DNA of 36,936 nucleotides, taken from assembly GCA_014730295.1 (NCBI GenBank), contig WJIN01000070.1, forward strand, positions 1 through 36,936, written 5' to 3'. The stretch is from Promethearchaeota archaeon. Its GTDB lineage: Archaea; Asgardarchaeota; Lokiarchaeia; Sigynarchaeales; SOKP01. How positions within the stretch are numbered: position 1 is the stretch's first letter; each line of letters begins with the position of its first letter. Below the pieces are notes generated by a model. It did no database searches. It had not been told where the DNA came from and saw only the letters and a list, made by a program, of their open reading frames with translations. Positions 7,794 through 16,213 of the stretch are shown here, piece after piece. The translations under genes and the position numbers were made by a program.

Positions 7794-8954
7794 TCAAGAT
7801 TTAATTTTATCCCTACGTAGCAACTTAATGCGTTTTTTCAGATCCACAATCTCGTGGTCTTTAGCTTCGACTTCCGATTCCAATTTAAGCTTCTCATCCT
7901 TAATAGCTTGTAAATCTGAGAGAATTTTATCCTCTATTTGCTCGGTTTCTTCCAATTTATTTCGGAGTTCTTGTTGCTCTTCCATTAATTCTTTAATCTT
8001 ACTATCCTTTTCTTTAAGTCTGTATTGCATATTGGAATATTCAATTTCGAATTTTCCAGTTAACTCACCCGATTTTTGCTGCGTCTGTTCTAATTTATCT
8101 TCTAGGCGATTGATTATTTCTTGGTTAGTCAAATTCTTTTGTTTTAGTTTTTCGTTTTCCAAAACCAATGTTTCAATACGTTCTTCCTTTTTTTCCAAAT
8201 CTTTTTTAACCAAACTAAAGGTTTCGAGCTGTTGTTCTAATTCATTGATTTCTTTCTGAGCATCGGAAAGATGATTTTTTATTTCGAAAATCTCCTTTTC
8301 TTTTTGAGTAAGGAGTTCGTCTTTTTTTTCAACGAGAACATTTAGTTTATCAAATTTTGATTTGGGAACAGTATCTTGTTGAAGATAATTGATTTGTTCG
8401 GTTAAATCTTTAATTGTCTCATTTTTCTCTTGAAGTTTTTCTGAAAGGTCGCTTTTTTCCATTTGTCCCGATTTTAATTCGTCTAAGCTATCTTGAAGCT
8501 CAGTCATATCATTTTGAAGGTTCTGAATCTTAGTGGTTTGATCTTGTATTATGGTATCTTTTTGGTCGATCCTCTCTTCTAAAGAACTTATTATTTCATC
8601 TTTTTCTCTCAGAGTCAGATTTAACTCTTCTACATCTGCCAGGTGAGATTCATTGACTTGCATGTTCTGCTCCAAATCATCCAATTTTTCACGTATGTGC
8701 TCCTTTTGAGTTTTCAGACTTTCATTTTCCCGTAGTAAGGCGTCTTTCTCTTGTTTTAGCTCCGCAATTTGGTCGTTGAGCTGTTCATTCTGTTGACGAA
8801 ACAATGTAATTTGTTCGACTAACCCACTTTCTTCCGGATCTTCTTCCGGTTCCTCTTCTTTCTCTTCGACCCATCCCAGAGAGGAGAGCGCATCAACGAT
8901 AGGTTGATCATCTTCCTCGGGATTTTCCTTATTTTTATTATTTGGATTATTCAT
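7794..8954 (-). CDS. Long coiled-coil protein
   Basis: A 386-residue protein that is almost wholly coiled coil from about residue 45 to the end: continuous heptads rich in E, K, Q and L, with no transmembrane segment, proline break or enzyme motif. The N-terminal 45 residues are polar and acidic and contain a distinct DALSSLGWV segment that could be a docking motif. The protein ends in a basic cluster (KKRIKLLRRDKIKS). Such proteins serve as rods, tethers or scaffolds; similarity to eukaryotic golgins or myosin rods would be compositional and proves nothing. It is the last gene of a leftward run (radical SAM, EMC3-like, membrane zinc-ribbon protein, GtrA-like), 95 bases after the GtrA-like stop. 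It converges on the gelsolin gene. The start is the ATG at 8954, the only ATG near the start of the helical region. Confidence 0.85.
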   Translation of the reverse strand: MNNPNNKNKENPEEDDQPIVDALSSLGWVEEKEEEPEEDPEESGLVEQITLFRQQNEQLNDQIAELKQEKDALLRENESLKTQKEHIREKLDDLEQNMQVNESHLADVEELNLTLREKDEIISSLEERIDQKDTIIQDQTTKIQNLQNDMTELQDSLDELKSGQMEKSDLSEKLQEKNETIKDLTEQINYLQQDTVPKSKFDKLNVLVEKKDELLTQKEKEIFEIKNHLSDAQKEINELEQQLETFSLVKKDLEKKEERIETLVLENEKLKQKNLTNQEIINRLEDKLEQTQQKSGELTGKFEIEYSNMQYRLKEKDSKIKELMEEQQELRNKLEETEQIEDKILSDLQAIKDEKLKLESEVEAKDHEIVDLKKRIKLLRRDKIKS

Positions 8955-9049
8955 TGCTATTCCAATTGGGGATTATTACGTTCAAGAAATTTTTTCTTGC
9001 TCTTAAAGATATAGTAACAACATATTCTAATAATTTTTACTAGTAATCT

Positions 9050-9526
9050 TCATTGAATAAAAACATATTTCCGATCCAGAAAAAATTTAGTCAGATACCC
9101 AATAGATAAGGCAATCGCCATGCTGAATTCTAAAGGAGTGGAGAAAAAGTTGGTAAGCAGAAATTGGATACCAATATTTAAGGCTGTGGTTAAGATTGCA
9201 AATCCAAAATATTTGAGAAACTCGATCGAAGTGTCCTTCATTTTAAGTTGTTTTTTCTGAAATACAATAAATTTATCTAGGAAATATTTAATAATGTAGG
9301 TAATTCCCACCGCTGCGATTGATCCTACTAATTCTCTCATATTATAAGGGGTAATTGCACAATAAAAGGTATGGAAGAAATCAATTCCGCCAAGTGAGGC
9401 ACAAATCCAAGGAGCGATTAGAACTTGATTGAGCTTTTGGATTAAATAATTTAATATTATCATTAGAAAGGCAAAGAATAGATAAAGTGTCATTTGCTGT
9501 TTAATATTGGTCTCGGAGTTTTCCAC
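9050..9526 (-). CDS. GtrA-like small membrane protein
   Basis: A membrane protein of about 158 residues with four hydrophobic segments. It contains two related motifs, YIIKYFLDKFIVF and YLTKFFLDRKYVF, each ending a transmembrane helix. The '(K/R)(F/Y)FLD...VF' pattern is the hallmark of the GtrA-like family (PF04138), whose members are linked to translocation of polyprenol-linked sugars or to surface polysaccharide synthesis. I place the start at the GTG at 9526. It follows a GAGAGG sequence (9542-9537) right after the stop of the upstream gene, whereas the longer frame to 9568 would overlap that gene by 26 bases. An internal ATG (residue M13 of this version) is a third option. It is probably co-transcribed with the membrane zinc-ribbon protein. 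Confidence 0.75.
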   Translation of the reverse strand: MENSETNIKQQMTLYLFFAFLMIILNYLIQKLNQVLIAPWICASLGGIDFFHTFYCAITPYNMRELVGSIAAVGITYIIKYFLDKFIVFQKKQLKMKDTSIEFLKYFGFAILTTALNIGIQFLLTNFFSTPLEFSMAIALSIGYLTKFFLDRKYVFIQ

Positions 9527-9542
9527 TATTCTCTTTCCTCTC

Positions 9543-9872
9543 TTATAGTTTTGGCAATTTATTCCCACATTTTGGACAATAGTTTAAATTGGGCTGGTCT
9601 ATTAATTCTCCACACGTGGGACAATAAAAATTTAACCTGTTCGGTTCTATTGGGATATCAAGAATATCATCATTCTTTTTTCCTCGCATACCCTGAGGAT
9701 AAGTTTCTCCTTGATCTTCATTATCTTGCGAGCTTTCATTTCGAGTCCCGCAAGAGAGCGGAAAGATACAAAAAAGGGGAAAGAGGAATATTTCTCCAAA
9801 TAAAAAGAATAAAACCATACTCACCAATATAGCGGCAAGAAGGATGATAATATAAAGAATATTCCATTTCAT
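9543..9872 (-). CDS. Membrane-anchored zinc-ribbon protein
   Basis: A 109-residue protein. Residues about 4-40 are hydrophobic, enough for one long or two short transmembrane segments. A polar linker follows, then a C-terminal zinc ribbon with two CxxC pairs (CPTCG and CPKCG, separated by about 14 residues). The domain order puts the ribbon on one face of the membrane, most likely the cytoplasm. The ribbon is of the common rubredoxin-like 'zinc_ribbon_2' kind and does not carry the GRRVCP signature of the gelsolin protein. It lies between the EMC3-like gene (69 bases upstream) and the GtrA-like gene (16 bases downstream), so an operon is likely. The function is unknown; zinc ribbons usually mediate protein or nucleic-acid contacts. 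Confidence 0.75.
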   Translation of the reverse strand: MKWNILYIIILLAAILVSMVLFFLFGEIFLFPLFCIFPLSCGTRNESSQDNEDQGETYPQGMRGKKNDDILDIPIEPNRLNFYCPTCGELIDQPNLNYCPKCGNKLPKL

Positions 9873-9941
9873 TGTAGTGAATTAGAAAAAATTGCTAAGA
9901 TTAAAAATATTGTGCTGAGGTGGTATTGAAGAAGAAATCGT

Positions 9942-10565
9942 TTATGAATCCAATTTATTCTTCCAACTGTCTTTCTTTTTAGGGGTGTTAGATTCACCCT
10001 CTTGTTCTTTTTCATCTACTGGAGAAATAGCTTTGGAATAGTCCATTATTTCGGGGGTAGTACCTTGAGATGGAGAGAGTATATCCATCATTTCACCGGT
10101 TAAACTTGGTCCTTTCGATTCTTTTCCAGTTGCCTTCTGGTATAATTTTTTGCCAATGAAATATGTCAATGAAATACCCAAAGAGAAGAGTAGATAAATC
10201 GCAACCCAGCCACTTCCAAAAAATAATATCGGAAACGGTAATAACCCTTCATTGTAAGGAGAATAAATTAATCCTAAGACAGCAAAAATACCTAAAAAGA
10301 GAATACATCGGGCGCATAATGGAATAAACTGTTTTTTCATCATTTCTTTAGTCAATTCCATCGAATCTTGTTGAATTTGTTGCATCATCCGTGCGTCTCC
10401 TACAAGCTGAGCATTTCTCATTCGTTCTTGAATATTTTTTGCTTTTTCTTGTATTTTTCGTATCTCTTCTCTATTTAATCCAAAAATCTTATTGAAGATT
10501 AACCCAACCGCAAACATTCCTAAGGTGATAAAAAAGATCTGGAGTATAGTTCCACCGTCTGCCAT
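9942..10565 (-). CDS. EMC3/TMCO1-type (DUF106) membrane protein insertase
   Basis: A 207-residue archaeal member of the Oxa1/EMC3/TMCO1/GET1 superfamily. The order matches the family: transmembrane helix 1 (about 6-27), a cytoplasmic coiled coil with LNREEIRKIQEKAKN and the methionine-rich MMQQIQQDSMELTKEMMKKQF (about 31-80), then helices 2 (about 81-101) and 3 (about 115-138). Residues 145-207 form a polar tail. Proteins of this family help insert membrane proteins next to the translocon. Archaeal DUF106 proteins usually sit near secY and ribosomal genes; here the neighbours are a radical SAM protein upstream and small membrane proteins downstream. A GTGATC sequence lies just upstream of the ATG, resembling an archaeal ribosome binding site. 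The family call is based on pattern and topology, without an alignment. Confidence 0.82.
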   Translation of the reverse strand: MADGGTILQIFFITLGMFAVGLIFNKIFGLNREEIRKIQEKAKNIQERMRNAQLVGDARMMQQIQQDSMELTKEMMKKQFIPLCARCILFLGIFAVLGLIYSPYNEGLLPFPILFFGSGWVAIYLLFSLGISLTYFIGKKLYQKATGKESKGPSLTGEMMDILSPSQGTTPEIMDYSKAISPVDEKEQEGESNTPKKKDSWKNKLDS

Positions 10566-10668
10566 ATAAGATCACTATCTAATTAAATTCTGAATTGATA
10601 AAAAATCTTGTTATTCTCTTATCTATAGGAAATAATTTAAATCTATGGAGAAATTCCAGCAATCATCT

Positions 10669-11748
10669 TTATCGTAAATTCCCTCGAAAAATACTTTTGA
10701 TGTATTTTTCATAAATCGTTGACCATTTTGCGGTCATAGAAGAGGCGATGGCGCACCCAAGTCTACAATTCCTACAGAATGCAAAAGAATCATGTTTTTT
10801 CATAATTTCAATTACTTTCGGGGATTTATAGATTGATGACAAAGGATATTTTAAGGCATTGAAGCTTAGAATAGGATTTATTTTACACGGAAAGTCCACA
10901 AATCCGTTATGACGAATAAAAAGATAAGCACTGGCCACATGACAGCGTAGAATATCTTGAAACTTAGGAATACCCCCAAATCCTCCTCTCTCTATAGCTT
11001 CAATAGTTATTAAATCTGTGAGCACATTCTTATGGTCTTTATGCAATCGTTTAATAACTTTTGCCCATAAATGAAGACTAGGGATGAGTTTTTCTACATT
11101 ATTAGCACTATACTGTGTTCCATTATAGGATCTAATGATATCCTCGCACGGATATAATTCAATGGAACACCCAAGCTTATCTGCCATTTGACATATTTCT
11201 GGTAAGAACTGCAGATTGTGTTTCATAACATTTGTACTGATAATTACATTAATATCCATTTTATGGGCGAGATTTATGGAATCTATAACTTTCTCAAATA
11301 CATTAATCCCTCTGAGTTTGTTATGAAGATCACGTGTGGGAAAATCTAATGATAAAAGAATATAATCCAATCCAGACAGATAATTTTTCTTAAGTAATTG
11401 AGGCAAATAATAACCGTTTGTAGCAAGTCCAGTCGTGAGATTATGGGATATACCCGCATAATTAATCAATTCTGCTAAATCCTCCCGTAATGTAGGTTCT
11501 CCTCCTGTAAATGAGAGAGCAACAACCCCGAGATCAGCAATATCCGCTATAATTTTTTTCACTTGCTCCGTATTCATCTCAGGATTTTTTAATGAGTGGG
11601 GAATGAAGGGGATAGAACAGAATTCACATTTTCCCATACATCTTAGAGTCAATTCTATCTGGGCGGAATAAGGAGTCTTGATATCTGAAACTTTATTTAC
11701 AAAATAGTTTTTGAGATATGAGAGTCCCTTAAATTTCCAGAAGTGCAT
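10669..11748 (-). CDS. Radical SAM protein with C-terminal cysteine cluster
   Basis: A 359-residue enzyme. The radical SAM signature CX3CX2C is at C37, C41 and C44 (CMGKCEFC), holding the 4Fe-4S cluster that cleaves S-adenosylmethionine. FTGGEP and later barrel elements (LATNGY, LLSLDFP) follow. The C-terminal quarter contains further cysteines (CHVASAY, FPCK, FCRNCRLGC), as in SPASM/twitch domains that carry one or two extra Fe-S clusters. Proteins with this architecture modify peptides or proteins, or build cofactors; the substrate cannot be told. The first 30 residues are basic and aromatic and may bind membrane or a partner. It is the first gene of a leftward run ending at the coiled-coil protein, and it is divergent from the ABC exporter (140 bases between starts). 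Confidence 0.85.
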   Translation of the reverse strand: MHFWKFKGLSYLKNYFVNKVSDIKTPYSAQIELTLRCMGKCEFCSIPFIPHSLKNPEMNTEQVKKIIADIADLGVVALSFTGGEPTLREDLAELINYAGISHNLTTGLATNGYYLPQLLKKNYLSGLDYILLSLDFPTRDLHNKLRGINVFEKVIDSINLAHKMDINVIISTNVMKHNLQFLPEICQMADKLGCSIELYPCEDIIRSYNGTQYSANNVEKLIPSLHLWAKVIKRLHKDHKNVLTDLITIEAIERGGFGGIPKFQDILRCHVASAYLFIRHNGFVDFPCKINPILSFNALKYPLSSIYKSPKVIEIMKKHDSFAFCRNCRLGCAIASSMTAKWSTIYEKYIKSIFRGNLR

Positions 11749-11888
11749 TATTATAAGTGGTTTTGGATTAATTCCTTAGAAAATTTTATAATTTAGGCAT
11801 TGAAATCTTTTTCTATTAGTTTGACACAATTGATTTTATTGTTTATTTCAAATAAAACTATTTCTTTTATGTTATATTTTTTAGATTA

Positions 11889-13700
11889 ATGAAAAAGGAT
11901 GCTCGAGTGAATTTTTTTAGAAGAAGAGAGAGATTTCTCACTCAAAATTATAGGTCTAGTTTGCGGTTGATACTTTCTTATCTCTGGGAGTATAAATATC
12001 ATTTTATATTTATCGTCATTTTAGGAATTATACAATCTGTACTATTTCTTTCATTACCTTTATTTCTCGGTCCTACCTTAGATATTTTAGTAAATCCCGC
12101 TAATCTGATTGAACAAGTATTTCCTCTCTTTCTATTAATGATAATGATTCAAGTAGTAGTAGGAATTGTTTTCGGTATAAGAATTTGGGCAAATAGATGG
12201 GTTGGAGCAAACATTATCTATAAACTAAGAAATGATCTCTTTTCCACTATTCAAGTTATGAGCTTCTCTTGGTTAGATGAACATAAAACAGGAGATTTGC
12301 TTTCTAGGACGACGAGTGATGTGAATTTACTTAAAGAATTTTTAGGGAATAATTTACAACTATTTGTCCGTCAGGCATTTACATTTTCTCTCAGTTTTCT
12401 TATATTGTTTTTGATTAATGTAGAGTTAGCATTTTATGTTGTGTTTATAAGCCCTGCGTTATTCTTTGTTCTATTTAAATTCCGGCAGAAGATGAGGCCA
12501 GTATTCAAGAAATCTAGGGAAACATATGCCGATTTAACTCATAATATTCAAGAAAATGTGCAAGGAATTAAAGTAGTTAAATCCTTTGGACGAGAAAATT
12601 ATGAAATAGAGGGTTTTACTAAAATAAATGATGAGTACTATGAGGATTCGATGAAAATTATAAAATTGCAAGCTACATTTGACCCAATTATTTATTTAAT
12701 CGACAATATTGCGTTTTTAATCGTGATCCTCGTTGGGGGAACTTTAGTTCTAGGAGGGAGAATGACCTTTGGTGATATATTTTCCTTTATTTTAATTATG
12801 AATTTTTCTGTAGAACCCTTATATTTTATTTCTCGGTTTTTAGCAAATATGCCACAAATAAGCGAGACCTGTGAGCGTATTGCGCATATTCTTACTTCGG
12901 AAATAACTGTAAAAGAATCTGCTAAAGCTAAGAGAATGCCACAAATTAAAGGAGAAGTTGAATTTCATAATGTTTCATTCAATTATGATTCTGATGGAAA
13001 GCAAAAAGTACTGAAAGATATCAATTTTAAAACAAAACCAGGAGAAACGATTGCAATTCTGGGTGCGACGGGATCTGGTAAATCCACTTTAATTAAATTA
13101 ATTCCTCGTTTTTATGATGTATCTGAAGGAGAAATACTAATTGATGGAATTAATATAAAGGATGTGTCTTTTAAATCCCTCAGAAAGCAAATTGGATATG
13201 TTTCTCAAGATAGAATACTCTTTTCTCGCAGTGTGAAAGAAAATATTGCGTTTGGTAAAAGAGAGATAAAAGAAAAGGCAATTAAAAATGCTGCAAAAAT
13301 AGCCCATATTGATGAGTTTATTGAAAATGAATTGCCAAAAAAATATGAAACTCAAGTTGGTGAACGTGGTATGACTTTAAGCGGTGGCCAGAAACAGAGA
13401 TTAGCGATTGCAAGAGCACTAGCCGTAAAACCACGCATTCTTCTATTGGATGATTGTTTCAGTTCTGTGGATGTTGATACAGAATATGAAATTCAGAGAT
13501 TATTAAAGGATGTGATTGAAGACACCACCACTTTTTTAATCACCCAACGTCTAAGCACGGTAAGACATGCGGATAGAATAATGGTAATGGAAAATGGACA
13601 GATATCTCAATTGGGAAGTCATCAAGAATTAATGAAACAAGATGATGGAATATACAAAAAACTCTATTTAACATTAAAAGTGGAGGAGCGGGCAAAATGA
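11889..13700 (+). CDS. ABC exporter half-transporter, degenerate-site subunit
   Basis: A 603-residue half-transporter: a six-helix membrane domain (about 35-330) followed by a nucleotide-binding domain. Walker A is GATGSGKST (392-400), the signature is LSGGQ (497-501) and Walker B ends LLLDD (518-522). Position 522, where the catalytic glutamate normally sits, is aspartate. The switch histidine of the usual 'AHRLST' is glutamine (ITQRLST, Q553). These are the changes known in the inactive-site partner of heterodimeric type IV exporters such as TM287/288. The protein therefore likely pairs with the product of the next gene, whose start overlaps this stop by four bases. Substrates of such pairs are lipids, drugs or peptides; nothing here says which. 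The start is the ATG at 11889, the first in frame. Confidence 0.93.
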   Translation: MKKDARVNFFRRRERFLTQNYRSSLRLILSYLWEYKYHFIFIVILGIIQSVLFLSLPLFLGPTLDILVNPANLIEQVFPLFLLMIMIQVVVGIVFGIRIWANRWVGANIIYKLRNDLFSTIQVMSFSWLDEHKTGDLLSRTTSDVNLLKEFLGNNLQLFVRQAFTFSLSFLILFLINVELAFYVVFISPALFFVLFKFRQKMRPVFKKSRETYADLTHNIQENVQGIKVVKSFGRENYEIEGFTKINDEYYEDSMKIIKLQATFDPIIYLIDNIAFLIVILVGGTLVLGGRMTFGDIFSFILIMNFSVEPLYFISRFLANMPQISETCERIAHILTSEITVKESAKAKRMPQIKGEVEFHNVSFNYDSDGKQKVLKDINFKTKPGETIAILGATGSGKSTLIKLIPRFYDVSEGEILIDGINIKDVSFKSLRKQIGYVSQDRILFSRSVKENIAFGKREIKEKAIKNAAKIAHIDEFIENELPKKYETQVGERGMTLSGGQKQRLAIARALAVKPRILLLDDCFSSVDVDTEYEIQRLLKDVIEDTTTFLITQRLSTVRHADRIMVMENGQISQLGSHQELMKQDDGIYKKLYLTLKVEERAK

Positions 13701-15583
13701 GTAGAATCCCATCTACAGATACAGAATCACAGGAAAGTCTAAAAGAAAAATACGATATAGGAACCTTACAAATCATAAAGCGCTTATTCAAATATATCGG
13801 AACAAAGAATAAAAAATTTGTCGCTCCATTGGCGATAATAATAAGTTTGAATATTGTCTTTAATTGGTTCTCTCCTCTAATATTTAAATTTCTAATCGAT
13901 GAAGGGTTGGGAGGATATTTCGGGAGCGGAGGAAGCGGAGATATTAATACTATCATCACCGCGGGGGTTTTCTATTCTGTTATCACGTTACTAAGTGTAC
14001 TCACACGAATCGGTCAAGGCTATATCATACAAAAATTAGCAACCATTACTATGTTTAATCTGAGATATGAATTATTTACAAAATTTCAATTCCTTGGATT
14101 AGATTATCATGACAGTCCAGATAAAACAGCTGGAAAAAAAGTGTCCTATTTAACCAATGATGTGAATACTCTACAAGAATTAATCAATAGTGGTCTTCTC
14201 GCAGTAATAGGCAATATATTTCTCGTATTTGGTGCATTAGCTTTTATGATTATACTAAGCCCACAATTGACTTTGGTTTCTTTTATGATTATTCCCTTAA
14301 TATTTCTCATTGGAGGGGGCATATTTAAGAAAGCCCGGAAGTATTTTCAAGAATTAAGAGAACGAGTTTCAACGGTTACCAGTACCCTAGATGAATCCAT
14401 CATGGGCATGAGAACCATCCAATCATTCGCGGTAGAAGAGGAAAATTATAATGAGTTCAATGATGCAACTCAGAAGGAACGAGAAACGACGTTAAAGTCA
14501 GCTAAACTATTCGCATTAATTCCTGGACTTGCACTGCTTATCATAAGCTCGGGATTAATGGCACTATTTTTTACTGGGGGTGTGTTAATACGAGACGGAG
14601 TAATAACAGTTGGGACATTAGTTGCATTTATCTTTTATATTTTCCAATTCTTCGAACCTATGATCGCATTGATTGGATTTTTCACCTTACTTCAGAATTC
14701 GATTGCTGCTGGAGCTCGTATGGTAAATCTTTTGGATATGGAACCTTCAATCAAAGAGAAGAAGGATGCTGAAAAAATTCAAAAAATTAAGGGAGAAATT
14801 GAATATAATAATGTGAGCTTTAGGTATGAAAAGGACCAACCTGTTTTAAAAGATATTAACGTCCATATTAAACCAGAAGAGAGACTCGCACTAGTCGGAT
14901 ATACGGGAGCTGGAAAAAGCACGTTTATAAAACTATTAAGCCGATTTTATGACCCCAATTATGGTCAGATTTTATTAGATGGAAAAGATCTACGCGATCT
15001 TAAATTGGGTACGATAAGAAAGAGAATGGGTATTGTCCTTCAAGAAAATTTCCTTTTCTCGACGAGCGTTATGGAAAACATACGGTATGGAAAATTAAGT
15101 GCCTCAGATGAAGAAGTTATCGATGCCGCCAAAAAAGTTAGCGCCCATGAGTTTATCGTTGAATTGGAAAATGGATATCAAACAATTGTTGGAGAGCGTG
15201 GAAATAAACTTTCTGAAGGAGAACGACAATTAATCGCATTTGCTCGCGCATTAATCGCAGATCCTCCCATCTTGATTCTAGATGAGGCGACTTCTTCGGT
15301 TGACCCATATAGTGAATTGCTAATCCAACAAGCACTGGAAACATTATTACAAGGTAGAACCAGTATCTCCATTGCTCATAGATTATCCACGATAATTAAT
15401 TCTGACAGAATTCTAGTGTTAGATAAGGGTAAGATTATTGAGGAGGGAACTCATCAAGGATTAGTAAAGAAAGGCGGATTCTATAAGCACCTCTATGAAA
15501 TGCAGTTTAAAGACCCATTTAAAAAAGAAAAGATTGAAGGAAGACTCTCTATAGATGATTTGGATGAAGAAATCTTATCTTGA
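13697..15583 (+). CDS. ABC exporter half-transporter, catalytic-site subunit
   Basis: A 628-residue partner of the preceding gene, with the same membrane-domain plus ATPase layout (six helices about 40-335). Walker A is GYTGAGKST (401-409), Walker B ends LILDE (526-530) with the catalytic E530 present, and the switch histidine H561 is present (AHRLST). Its signature reads LSEGE (505-509) instead of LSGGQ. In a heterodimer this off-consensus signature would face the altered Walker B of the first subunit, giving one weak and one active ATP site. The pattern is complementary across the pair, which supports a true heterodimer. A GGAGG ribosome site lies at 13682-13686, ten bases before the ATG. 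A 50-residue acidic/basic tail follows the ATPase domain. Confidence 0.93.
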   Translation: MSRIPSTDTESQESLKEKYDIGTLQIIKRLFKYIGTKNKKFVAPLAIIISLNIVFNWFSPLIFKFLIDEGLGGYFGSGGSGDINTIITAGVFYSVITLLSVLTRIGQGYIIQKLATITMFNLRYELFTKFQFLGLDYHDSPDKTAGKKVSYLTNDVNTLQELINSGLLAVIGNIFLVFGALAFMIILSPQLTLVSFMIIPLIFLIGGGIFKKARKYFQELRERVSTVTSTLDESIMGMRTIQSFAVEEENYNEFNDATQKERETTLKSAKLFALIPGLALLIISSGLMALFFTGGVLIRDGVITVGTLVAFIFYIFQFFEPMIALIGFFTLLQNSIAAGARMVNLLDMEPSIKEKKDAEKIQKIKGEIEYNNVSFRYEKDQPVLKDINVHIKPEERLALVGYTGAGKSTFIKLLSRFYDPNYGQILLDGKDLRDLKLGTIRKRMGIVLQENFLFSTSVMENIRYGKLSASDEEVIDAAKKVSAHEFIVELENGYQTIVGERGNKLSEGERQLIAFARALIADPPILILDEATSSVDPYSELLIQQALETLLQGRTSISIAHRLSTIINSDRILVLDKGKIIEEGTHQGLVKKGGFYKHLYEMQFKDPFKKEKIEGRLSIDDLDEEILS

Positions 15584-15725
15584 TGAAATATTCTTCACAG
15601 AGTTTTGATTTTGGGAAATAGATAAGCTCATATCCATTACACTGAAAAAAAGAAATAAAAAGGATAAGCATTCATTAAGATTGATAAATAGAATTTTATT
15701 TATAATTATTGGCTAATTTCCCTTC

Positions 15726-16070
15726 TTAATTGGGGAATTCATAGCCACAATTTTTACAAATAGTTTTTTTGGCATAAATCTTAAGTCCGCCTTGTTGGTG
15801 AAGAACTTTAGATTTATCAGATTCTTCCTTAAAATCGGTTCCCCCGCATTTGGGACAAACACGACGCCCTTCAATAGGAGGCGCTTCTTGCAGTTTTTCC
15901 TCCTCCTCTTGTTTATCAACGACTGCTGAAGGTTTTACAGAGCCTCCACCTGATTTCGTGGTTCGTGAAATCACGCTACTTCCACCAGTACCACCGGAAT
16001 TTAGAAGCTTATCCAGTTTGGTATTTATTGTTTCCAATAAGTCGACCACTTTTTCTTCAAATTCAGTCAA
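15726..16070 (-). CDS. Small zinc-ribbon protein sharing its ribbon with the gelsolin fusion
   Basis: A 114-residue protein in three parts. A short helix at residues 3-24 (FEEKVVDLLETINTKLDKLL) looks like an oligomerisation helix. Residues 25-65 form a glycine/serine-rich then acidic linker. The C-terminal zinc ribbon has C72, C75, C105 and C108. The ribbon begins EGRRVCPKCG and contains a DKSK and a YAKKTICKNCG segment. The gelsolin protein's ribbon shares EGRRVCP.CG, DKS and Y.KK.KC..CG in the same order. No enzyme motif is present. I use the TTG at 16070 as the start: no ATG is available, and a GAGGAGATG ribosome site (16084-16076) sits five bases upstream. It converges on the ABC exporter pair and lies 144 bases downstream of the GTPase fusion gene. 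The function is unknown. Confidence 0.75.
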   Translation of the reverse strand: MTEFEEKVVDLLETINTKLDKLLNSGGTGGSSVISRTTKSGGGSVKPSAVVDKQEEEEKLQEAPPIEGRRVCPKCGGTDFKEESDKSKVLHQQGGLKIYAKKTICKNCGYEFPN

Positions 16071-16213
16071 TATTACATCTCCTCTTTTTTAATACAAGAT
16101 AAAAACTTTTAATAATGAGATCTAGGATTTGTTTTAAATATCTTCGTAAAAGTAAAACCTTCTTGATTAGAAAATAGCTAAAATCTTGCAAAAATTTCTC
16201 ATACTTTTTGAGA

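Noticed and set aside
9494..9832. A 112-codon plus-strand frame over the membrane zinc-ribbon and GtrA-like genes
   Set aside because: It is antisense to two genes with clear motifs (CxxC pairs; GtrA repeats) and encodes no recognisable feature.
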